From the NCBI GenBank assembly GCA_027622115.1, contig JAQBZS010000033.1, positions 1 to 16,805 on the forward strand: DNA of 16,805 bases, written 5' to 3'. A program made the translations under genes and the position numbers. The notes under the pieces were generated by a model. That model was not told where the DNA came from. It worked only from the letters and a program-made list of their open reading frames with translations, and did no database searches. Below are positions 9,938 through 15,711 of the stretch, piece by piece; position 1 is the stretch's first letter; the number at the start of each line of letters is the position of its first letter. The DNA is from Planctomycetota bacterium (GTDB lineage: Bacteria > Planctomycetota > Planctomycetia > Planctomycetales > Planctomycetaceae).

Positions 9938-12900
9938 ATGTCCGCGACGATCGCGTTGCTGTCGGCACTGATCGTCATGAACGACGCGGCTTGCGCACAG
10001 GACGACGCGCGATTGCCGCTGCGGATCGTGTACGCCGGCGACGCGAATCCCGCCACCCGGATGCATCGCGTGATCATCCCTGATTCCGACCTGCCGATCG
10101 CGTACTTACCCAATCGACTGCTTGCCGAACTGCGAGCGTTGAATCAGGGCGACCTGGACGCGGACTACGTCATTTCCAACGCGGAATACGTTTGCGATGT
10201 GAATGGCCGGAACTCCGCGTCGGTGCTCGCCCGGTATCGCATTTCCGTGCTCAAGCCGAACACCACGACTCGCATCCACCTGCCGATCGAAGGCGCGGTG
10301 TTGCAGGGTCCGGACGCCTGCCAAGTCAACGGCCAGGCGTGCCCGGTCTTGCCGGCTGCGAACGCAACGGGCTTCGTGCTGGAATTCGAGTCGCCGAAAC
10401 CCGCATCCAAACCCGCATCCAAACCGGCCACAACGGAGGCCGGTGAGCAGTCGGAACCAGCAGTGCCAGTCGCCGCGCCAAATATCGCCCGCACGCAAAC
10501 GTCGCCGAACGACACGCTTGAGAATCGAGATCAACGAGATCAAGTCGTCACGTTGAACATCGAATTGCGACTGCGAACTCGCACGCACCCCATCGAAGCC
10601 GGTGGTTCCTGTCACATCAAGATTCCCGCGATTCCGTCACAAGTCGAGGCGATTGTGGATCGGAAGTATCGCAACGTGGGGATCACGGGAGCCGCGATTC
10701 AATCACAACAGACTGGAACTCGGCATCACATCACGGGACTGCTGCAACTCGGCGGTGTGCTGCACGTTGCTTGGTCGACCGAGCAAGCGGTGATTGATGA
10801 GCCCCCCAAAGTCGAGGCCGCAATCCACACCATCGTGGAAGTCCTACCCACGCGCATTCGCTATCACGTCTTCACTCGATATCGGGTGTTGTCGGGAAAC
10901 GTGCGGTCACTCGAATGGCGAGTCCCGTCCGGCTTCATCTTGAGAGACATGCAGGCCGCGGAGCCCATGCAGGCGTTCCTGTTGCCGGACGTCAACCGAC
11001 TCCGAGTCATCAGTGCATTCAACGCACCGATCAGCGGCGCGTTGACGGTTTACGCCAAGTTCGAACAGCCGTTTCGAAACTTAAAAGAACGGCTGCGAAT
11101 GCCGCTGATCGAACCGGTCTTCCGTGAAATGGATGGGGTGCTGACTCGTAACCAAGTTGCGTTTGCCGCGTTGTCCGAATTCGAACTTGCGGTCAATGCG
11201 ACACCGGTTGAAGTGTGGACGGGCATCGAGACGAAGACGTTTCGATCCGACGTTGCGGCAATAATCGGTTCGATGCCCATCGTGCCGCCGGTCGTACGGT
11301 TTGCGTTTCAGATCCATCGTGCCGGTCGAGTCGACTTGAGTCTCAAGCCTCGATCGGCCACGCGTCAGGTGTGGAAAAACCTCTCGGGCATCATCCACAC
11401 GGACCGCATCGAGTGGCAGCTTGACGCGGAGATCCGCACATCAAAAAGCGGTGCGTTTCATCACTCACTGGAATTGGACCGACGGTTGATCATCCATTCG
11501 ATCAGCGTGATCGAAGGCGGTGTCGACCGGCTTGTGCGATGGTCTCGAATTCCGCATCCCAGGGATTCACACCGCGATCTCGTCGTCCTCTTTCTGAGCG
11601 GACCCACCGACGCGGATCTTCAAAACCTCAAGCTGAACACGACTGTGCCGCACGGCAACCCGGACGTCGTGGCCTTCCCGTCGATCACGCTTCAAGACGC
11701 CGAGATCGTCGAATCCCGCGTGCAAACGTACCTGGCATCCGGAGACGAACCGACGGTTCCGCCGTGTCAAGCTCTGGAACGCCTCTCCGTGGAAGCCGAG
11801 TCCGACGACAACGCGCCCGGTCGGATCTTGGGTCGATTCAATTGGGATGAATCCAAGCCGTCTCCCGAGTTGCGATTCGACGAACTCGCAAAACTGCTGG
11901 TCGTGGATCGAGTGTTGATCATGCGGCCGAATCAGTCGGGTACCGCTCGGGAATCGATCCAAGTGCTGCGTTTCGAAAACACACCGGCCGATCGCATCAT
12001 CGAACTGGTCATCCCCAACGCGAATCATGATGTCGTCGAAGTCAAACTGTTGAATTCCGTCGCGGCGGAATTGGTCCTCGAAGACGCGGCGGAGTCAATC
12101 CACGCCACGATTCAATGCAAGCAAGCCGCCAGGGAATTACTGGTTGCAATCCAGACGTCGCATACAAATGAAGGCGCGCTGGACATCGAAGACATTAAGT
12201 GCGATCGCGCCACCAACGGTCGGCATTTACTCGTCATCGAACCGTCGGTCGGAGTCGTGGATTCCGCGATGCAAACCAAGCGAGTGCGGATCGGCGAGAT
12301 ACCGACTTGGATCGCAAACCTGCCGATGAGTGACCGGATTTCGATCGAGTCCATCGCGTTCCGGCGCGACGCAACCGCCACAAGCTGGCGAATCATCCCC
12401 AACGCGACCGACCCGACGGACAGCATTCGCGTCACACTCGCGAAGCACGAAATCCGCTTGGCGTCGGATGGGAAGATGCTGGGCACCACGCGGTTTTTCA
12501 TCAGTGGATCCGACAATCAATCCGTGCGACTGACTTGGCCCCCAACGCTGCTGATCAAGGGGATTCAACTCGACGGCCGGGCCGTTGCAGCAACTGGAAT
12601 GCCCGATAACGGTGCTGAATCCGATCGCACAAGCCCTGTCGATTCGGATCGAACGCGGTCTCTCGAATTGCCCCTCACATCATCCAGCTCGCTCCACGAG
12701 TTACTGGTTTGGTGGTCGCACACGGACAAGTTACCGACGTATTACGGCGTGCAATCGTTTGAATGGCCCGCACTCGAAGACACGCACATTGAACGGTCGC
12801 TCGTGTTGTGTCTTGCAGAGTCCTCGGATTTCGTAACCGCTCGATCCGGCGCTCAAAAACTTGACAATGCCGCGTACTTGCAAACGCTGCACGAGTCGTT

Positions 12901-13501
12901 GCGGGAAAATCTTTCGCTCATCAACGCCAACCTGTCGCGAGATGCCGAACGTCACGAAAACCCTCGGCACGTGTTGCGCTCGGACGTGGCCATGTTCCGC
13001 AAGCTGCTGCACGGTGAAGCCCAAGCAAGCAGCATTTCGATCGAGCAGCGCGCCACCTACGAGTCTTTTGACAAGACTCTGGCCAAGGACTTCATCGACG
13101 CAAGCTCGGACGAAGCGGCTTCGTTTTCGTCATCGATCGGCGGCGATCAGCCACTGGTGGTCTTGGGCGAGTTGACCGGTCAGCCGGTCTCGGTGTGGAT
13201 CCTCCGCGAACCGACCATTGCATGGCCGGCGGCCGGCATCGCGATGCTGCTGATGTTGACTTTGATCTGGCGGCTGATTCGCCTGAAGTCCGGCGACCGC
13301 TTGGCTCGGCATCCGTCCTTGGCGTGGTGCCTCTTGGGATTGCTGTGGTGGCAATGCCTCACGCCGAGTGGAATTGGACTCTTGTTGATCGTGCGTGGCG
13401 CCTGGTTGCTGGTGCGACCAATGGTGCTCAATTCTCCGCGAGTGGTTCTATCATCAGGACAACCATTCGCTGAAACCGCCGAGTTCCCGGCAAGACGCTA
13501 A
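6530..13501 (+). CDS. Giant two-module exported membrane protein, unit B (2323 aa), function unknown
   Basis: The ATG at 6530 overlaps unit A's stop (ATGA), suggesting translational coupling; no separate ribosome binding site is seen. The frame runs 2323 codons without a stop. The N-terminus has a hydrophobic segment (about residues 34-48) and a cleavage-like ARA|Q at 53/54. Residues 54-1040 are a beta-rich ectodomain; membrane segments follow at about 1045-1060, 1071-1090 and 1093-1107, then PRRLLHKR. An internal signal-peptide-like segment starts at M1137 and ends ACA|Q at 1156/1157. A second ectodomain runs to about 2225, with membrane segments near 2231-2252, 2263-2279 and 2280-2300 and a short polar tail. 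Each half repeats the plan of unit A. Three membrane crossings in the first half would bring the chain back to the cytoplasm, so the internal signal could direct the second half outward again. A lost stop between two ancestral genes is the simplest origin. No known domain or enzymatic motif was identified. Confidence 0.87.
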   Translation: MSITQPHSCSIPIVGRVVGSAAAVLTTLRATLPTTFQLAITLSVLWHPANARAQGLDVSRLPPIEEIHVPANDLQQHLTPQHVAMDLAEYRRLLKTAIPEPSTVRVDRTDYSAKFVDASLQLGRLTASVTNDAAVPRLLLLDPLNLNVSVLNWARDGAKRPAIWGTTPAGKIVLLVDPGTHRLDGIWRFDGTKLPDRVDFSLQLIPAAVSRLTIETAGEEIVNSLSGVATKGGTNGEGWAEWVVPIGGRTECRLQVSKTESVRRLPPTVFIESSQAFRLLKDEARVNVGFVVDAVHAAIDQVDITVPTDWEVLSLKYTGDFSLTWSRDEDTPTLLHVDLPNRVLGRSREILLQAVRPLPPPTVWRSPLIGIRSCRLVGPPATRITATLLRGTLDLSISKPLQVQSLVPTGCLQRQVVLNSKEAESFSFEQLLANGRLMAVLGPPDPRLEAGVVSSLKVDEHNWTLTSLIEWKAGQSATYRMQCLIQSGWEVLEVRNQAAGESEVQWSLSPIRRLAKRTLTIEFPRAVSAKHSVRLLVALRKRRQTGINEFQLEIPVFDLVDCQRVARTLAVDGGSRRRPRVESQSYVAVSRAVLAESVSNDLKTLGINDDVAKIYVADQSLSPAARISTVDQTQAIQVQAVTTAEMDRSALIETCRLDIKPSRAVDRIMLFLSTNGPAPIWEMDAEPITILPLRQLPDRHEEWGLPVPGELWELRFSQPISVPFTVRATRRRAVGSIDFATVCSVVNAEAFQGRIDLGGLADSLLEASPLEMTAISSSELRGRLKPEELATSPTFADGTQWSYVSTDSRLKLAIQPVKGSRAPPTARLRLESELFAQAAQEQLHVATYELDESSSRHPFEFQLAEPARLIAIRVNGKPVTADRGDRGWVLPPVILKRRVDADADRVQRTISLHYACPIAKDWLISKQTVIVPQTTHTVTGIQWRLTLPSADEPTRIPSGLTLGEQPRQLSWTRRLFGPLGRTAAELVFAPHEASSWIGLVTKTSESPVVSGRPTSSGWTTWTLRGFDLPRVVELTTWNRLDAMQLGWVSLLVCLCIGIALRISGYSKRDRITAVWLAVSLTAVIFVPVAFADVAGGCFTGSLIAAMLPRRLLHKRSLDEVASDGSSVHSPSQVIIKMSATIALLSALIVMNDAACAQDDARLPLRIVYAGDANPATRMHRVIIPDSDLPIAYLPNRLLAELRALNQGDLDADYVISNAEYVCDVNGRNSASVLARYRISVLKPNTTTRIHLPIEGAVLQGPDACQVNGQACPVLPAANATGFVLEFESPKPASKPASKPATTEAGEQSEPAVPVAAPNIARTQTSPNDTLENRDQRDQVVTLNIELRLRTRTHPIEAGGSCHIKIPAIPSQVEAIVDRKYRNVGITGAAIQSQQTGTRHHITGLLQLGGVLHVAWSTEQAVIDEPPKVEAAIHTIVEVLPTRIRYHVFTRYRVLSGNVRSLEWRVPSGFILRDMQAAEPMQAFLLPDVNRLRVISAFNAPISGALTVYAKFEQPFRNLKERLRMPLIEPVFREMDGVLTRNQVAFAALSEFELAVNATPVEVWTGIETKTFRSDVAAIIGSMPIVPPVVRFAFQIHRAGRVDLSLKPRSATRQVWKNLSGIIHTDRIEWQLDAEIRTSKSGAFHHSLELDRRLIIHSISVIEGGVDRLVRWSRIPHPRDSHRDLVVLFLSGPTDADLQNLKLNTTVPHGNPDVVAFPSITLQDAEIVESRVQTYLASGDEPTVPPCQALERLSVEAESDDNAPGRILGRFNWDESKPSPELRFDELAKLLVVDRVLIMRPNQSGTARESIQVLRFENTPADRIIELVIPNANHDVVEVKLLNSVAAELVLEDAAESIHATIQCKQAARELLVAIQTSHTNEGALDIEDIKCDRATNGRHLLVIEPSVGVVDSAMQTKRVRIGEIPTWIANLPMSDRISIESIAFRRDATATSWRIIPNATDPTDSIRVTLAKHEIRLASDGKMLGTTRFFISGSDNQSVRLTWPPTLLIKGIQLDGRAVAATGMPDNGAESDRTSPVDSDRTRSLELPLTSSSSLHELLVWWSHTDKLPTYYGVQSFEWPALEDTHIERSLVLCLAESSDFVTARSGAQKLDNAAYLQTLHESLRENLSLINANLSRDAERHENPRHVLRSDVAMFRKLLHGEAQASSISIEQRATYESFDKTLAKDFIDASSDEAASFSSSIGGDQPLVVLGELTGQPVSVWILREPTIAWPAAGIAMLLMLTLIWRLIRLKSGDRLARHPSLAWCLLGLLWWQCLTPSGIGLLLIVRGAWLLVRPMVLNSPRVVLSSGQPFAETAEFPARR
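9938..13498 (+). other. Module B2 with internal signal-peptide-like start (residues 1137-2323)
   Basis: The in-frame ATG at 9938 begins MSATIALLSALIV and ends in ACA|Q, like a complete Sec signal peptide, although it sits inside an open frame. The motif 'VIIPDSDL' follows, then the ectodomain with 'LEWRVPSGFILRDMQA' (Pro at residue 1466, or 330 within the module) and a C-terminal membrane cluster. A Lys-Pro-Ala-Ser linker near residues 1289-1300 is absent from the other modules. No strong ribosome binding site precedes 9938, so separate initiation there is possible but not supported. Confidence 0.55.
10397..10428 (+). repeat. Short tandem repeat encoding a Lys-Pro-Ala-Ser linker
   Basis: AAACCCGCATCC occurs twice in tandem (10397-10408 and 10409-10420), followed by a degenerate third copy. 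It encodes PKPASKPASKPA at about residues 1289-1300 of the giant protein and is followed by a Thr/Glu/Pro-rich stretch. It is probably a flexible interdomain linker expanded by slippage. Confidence 0.7.
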
Positions 13502-13556
13502 CTGCCGAGTAAAAACCACGATCTTCATAAGTCACGAAGCCCGATCCCGCCGACAC

Positions 13557-13585
13557 TTCACTTCAATCTGGTCACGCTTTAGAAT
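13557..13585 (+). promoter_or_regulatory. Candidate promoter for the 71-residue gene
   Basis: TTCACT at 13557-13562 (four of six against TTGACA) and TAGAAT at 13580-13585 (five of six against TATAAT) are 17 bp apart. They lie in the gap after the giant gene. Initiation near 13592 would give a leader of about 93 nt. The small gene may therefore be transcribed on its own rather than by read-through. Prediction is by eye only. Confidence 0.35.
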
Positions 13586-13673
13586 TATCCTCGCGATCGT
13601 TTGACTCGCCCGCATCCCACGAGAATGTGGCGATTCGGCGTTCCGTCAACTTCGTTCTTGATCGGTTACTTAC

Positions 13674-13678
13674 AAGGA
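13674..13678 (+). promoter_or_regulatory. Ribosome binding site deciding the start of the 71-residue gene
   Basis: AAGGA lies 6 nt before the ATG at 13685. This selects that start over the upstream in-frame TTG at 13601, which has no comparable site. Confidence 0.65.
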
Positions 13679-13684
13679 TTTTCC

Positions 13685-13900
13685 ATGAATTCCGTGACCC
13701 CCATTCGCGCCGGCGTCTCGGTTTCAAACTTTAGCATCAACAACTCACGCAGCCAGTTTGCGGGCGCGCAACGACGCACTCGCGTACGGTCGGTCGCGGG
13801 CCATGTAGACTCGAAGTTGGAGCGGAATGCCGAGTCGGTCCCACAAGACGAAGACAAACAAGCGGAAGAATTCAAGCGCTCGACTGACTCGCTGGCCTGA
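13685..13900 (+). CDS. Small uncharacterised protein, 71 aa
   Basis: The sequence starts MNSVTPIRAGVSVSNFSINN and continues with a basic middle part (AQRRTRVRSVAGH) and an acidic, hydrophilic end (SVPQDEDKQAEEFKR). It has no signal peptide, membrane segment or cysteine and looks partly disordered. I do not recognise it. Support for it being real is a well-placed AAGGA site, a candidate promoter at 13557-13585 and no overlap with a better reading. It is convergent with truD, with only 35 bp between the stops. A role in nucleic-acid binding is conceivable from the Arg cluster but not shown. Confidence 0.6.
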   Translation: MNSVTPIRAGVSVSNFSINNSRSQFAGAQRRTRVRSVAGHVDSKLERNAESVPQDEDKQAEEFKRSTDSLA

Positions 13901-13906
13901 TCCCGC

Positions 13907-13940
13907 CGAGTCGCAACGTCACTCGAGTCGAAACGTCACT
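13907..13940. repeat. 17-bp tandem duplication between convergent genes
   Basis: CGAGTCGCAACGTCACT (13907-13923) is directly followed by CGAGTCGAAACGTCACT (13924-13940), 16 of 17 bases identical. The second copy includes the truD stop codon and the first base of its last sense codon. A GACTCG upstream could pair with CGAGTC in the first copy as a weak stem, so the region may help terminate the convergent transcripts, but there is no T-run. Confidence 0.6.
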
Positions 13941-15012
13941 TCTGAATCTCTCGCAGGAGCGTGGTGGCGTAGCAGCCTTTCGGCAGGACAAAGTCGAACC
14001 ACAACCCAGTGTCGCCTGCCGAAACCGACAAGTCCGTAGGATGGATGATGAACGGTCGCCGAGTCCCCGGCAGCAGCCGACGGTATTCGGTGAACGCAGC
14101 GGGCGTGAGCCCCGAGGCGTCCAAGACTTGCTGTTCCAGTTGAGCGACTTCGTGTTCGGGCATCCGCATCTTCGGACCGAACATCGGCCCGGTTATGACA
14201 ATCTCGCCGGTTTCCAATCGCGGTTGGTCGGTGGTCGGGTCGTCCGAAACAAAGAGCCCGCCGCTTTCGACGACTTGCATGACGTCCCCGTTTTGAACCG
14301 TCGCGAACGTTTGGTTCTCGATCCGCTTCGCCAGCGTTTGGTTGAACAGGTCCGATTGAACGGACGACAACGCCAACCGCAACAAGAAACGCCGCCGTCT
14401 TCGAGGTATCGCCGATGGACGTGTTTCGCCGCGGAGCAGTTTGTATCCCAGTTGTAAGGTCTCAAGATCGCGGCCGAATCGTTGGTCTCCATAGTAGTTC
14501 GGAAAACCGACTTGAGCGATTTCTTGCATCACGGCTTCGGCGCTGGCGATCTCGGTCGAGGTCGGCGGTCGCTCTTCGGTATTGCGGAGCAGAATGTGAA
14601 AGTGATTCGCCTTCAGATGCCCCGTGCGAAGTTTGTGCGGATGCCGAGTCACGCGTAGCACCGACACATCATCCGAATTGATCGCCTCGATTCGCGATTC
14701 CACCGAGCCCGGCACGGAAACAAATTGACGCGTGACGGCGCGGCGGTCCTTCAGGCCGGCCATCCCAATGTCGTCGCGATGCACGCCGAGTTGTCTCGCC
14801 AGATGATCCAAAAGTCGCTCGCCCGACAGGTCGCGTTTTTCAACCCACAAGAAGAGATGGTCTCCCGATCCGGACGGTTCGTAGGCCGGGATTTCCTCGA
14901 CCACGAAGTCTTCGACGTCGGTCTTGATCCGACCGTGAATGCCTGGTGAAGTTGTTAAACACGGGCATGCGAATTTCGTGGGCTGTGTGTCAATCGATTC
15001 TTGCGGAGTCAA
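13936..15012 (-). CDS. truD: tRNA pseudouridine(13) synthase TruD
   Basis: TruD isomerises uridine 13 of certain tRNAs to pseudouridine in the cytoplasm. The 358-residue length is close to E. coli TruD (349). Family motifs appear in order: 'GRIKTDVEDFVVEEI' near residues 27-41, 'AGLKDRRAVTRQF' at 85-97 with the catalytic Asp at residue 89, 'NYYGDQRFG' at 172-180, 'SSVQSDLFN' near 216-224, and the C-terminal 'LPKGCYATTLLRE'. The proposed start is a TTG at 15012; no ATG or GTG lies between the upstream stop and the first conserved motif, so an unusual start codon is needed. The upstream sequence (CAGGTCCGAGAA) is a poor ribosome binding site, so the exact start is uncertain. It is divergent from the 108-residue gene and convergent with the 71-residue gene. 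The key residues look intact, so it should be active. Confidence 0.97.
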   Translation of the reverse strand: MTPQESIDTQPTKFACPCLTTSPGIHGRIKTDVEDFVVEEIPAYEPSGSGDHLFLWVEKRDLSGERLLDHLARQLGVHRDDIGMAGLKDRRAVTRQFVSVPGSVESRIEAINSDDVSVLRVTRHPHKLRTGHLKANHFHILLRNTEERPPTSTEIASAEAVMQEIAQVGFPNYYGDQRFGRDLETLQLGYKLLRGETRPSAIPRRRRRFLLRLALSSVQSDLFNQTLAKRIENQTFATVQNGDVMQVVESGGLFVSDDPTTDQPRLETGEIVITGPMFGPKMRMPEHEVAQLEQQVLDASGLTPAAFTEYRRLLPGTRRPFIIHPTDLSVSAGDTGLWFDFVLPKGCYATTLLREIQK

Positions 15013-15167
15013 TTCTCGGACCTGACAAAGAGAGGCGTTGGGTGGCGTGTGCCGAGTATTCTATCGCATCGAACCTCGATCAGCGCGAAGGACTTCGTTC
15101 ACCACCACCACACCTTGCAGGTCGACGGAAAGCCGACCTTCAATCTGCCGGATTTCAAGTGACAACG

Positions 15168-15494
15168 ATGAAGAAAACCTTCCCTCCGCTTGCCACGCAC
15201 GATTTCAATTCCGGCGACCTTGACGCCGCATTGTTATTCTTGAAGCGGACTCGCAGCGAACTGCGGACGCTCCGCCGAGTCCGCGTCTGGCGTGACCGCA
15301 CGCAGGTGATCGACGTCAACAACGATTGCTTCGAAATCACCGGCCAGGGCTACACATCGTCCGAGATCATGAATTTGCTGGACGCCATCGACGCGGTCTA
15401 CAAGCCGGAACAAATCCATGACGAGATCGAAACAGACTTCAAGGAATTCATGACCGGTCGCCGCTACCCGTGGGCTCAAGACCGAGTCATGTAG
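15168..15494 (+). CDS. Uncharacterised small cytosolic protein, 108 aa
   Basis: The protein starts MKKTFPPLATHDFNSGDLDA and has no signal peptide or membrane segment. It appears alpha/beta: a helix rich in Leu/Arg/Lys (about residues 18-38), strands around VRVWRDRTQVIDVNNDCFEI, an acidic helix EIMNLLDAIDAVY, and a hydrophilic C-terminus ending RRYPWAQDRVM. The frame is open further upstream to an ATG at 14946, but that would overlap the start of divergent truD, and the composition changes before MKK, so 15168 is preferred. The ribosome binding site is weak (AAGTGA about 6 nt upstream). I do not recognise the family. Confidence 0.65.
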   Translation: MKKTFPPLATHDFNSGDLDAALLFLKRTRSELRTLRRVRVWRDRTQVIDVNNDCFEITGQGYTSSEIMNLLDAIDAVYKPEQIHDEIETDFKEFMTGRRYPWAQDRVM

Positions 15495-15513
15495 ATTCGT
15501 CGAACAACGAATT
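15495..15513 (+). terminator. Possible weak hairpin directly after the 108-residue gene
   Basis: ATTCGT and ACGAAT flank a 6-nt loop immediately after the TAG stop, and are followed by only three T residues. The stem is short and AT-containing, so termination would be weak at best. Confidence 0.2.
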
Positions 15514-15698
15514 TCTGCAAGTTCTTCAACACGCGTCCCAATGCGGCACCCACTTTCAAGTCGATGAGTCACGCGACTCGTATCGCGTCGAACGCCGCCA
15601 AATCTGAAATACGCAAGCCAGACCCCGTCCCGAGGCGCCGATGGGTCGAGACACCGACGATCGATGGCTACCCTGTTCGAATCACCGACATTCTCGCC

Positions 15699-15703
15699 AA
15701 GGA
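15699..15703 (+). promoter_or_regulatory. Ribosome binding site of the PVC-type dehydrogenase-like gene
   Basis: AAGGA lies 8 nt before the ATG at 15712 and supports that start, which also puts a signal peptide at the N-terminus. The rest of the 217-bp gap holds only a small GAGTC/GACTC stem at 15566-15579 and no clear promoter. Confidence 0.6.
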
Positions 15704-15711
15704 ATTCGAAC

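Noticed and set aside
9023..10113. Two overlapping minus-strand frames of 281 codons each, and a plus-strand frame at 9292-10083
   Set aside because: All overlap the continuous frame of the giant protein, whose module pattern continues through this stretch. Their translations are Arg/Ser/His-rich shadow sequence.
13502..13556. Terminator directly after the giant gene
   Set aside because: Only a weak CTTC/GAAG pairing was found, with no stable stem and no T-run.
14946..15167. N-terminal extension of the 108-residue protein
   Set aside because: It would overlap the start of truD on the other strand, and the extra 74 residues differ in composition and lack a ribosome binding site.
15566..15579. 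GAGTC-ACGC-GACTC stem upstream of the dehydrogenase-like gene
   Set aside because: Five base pairs with a four-base loop is common by chance at this composition and has no supporting context.
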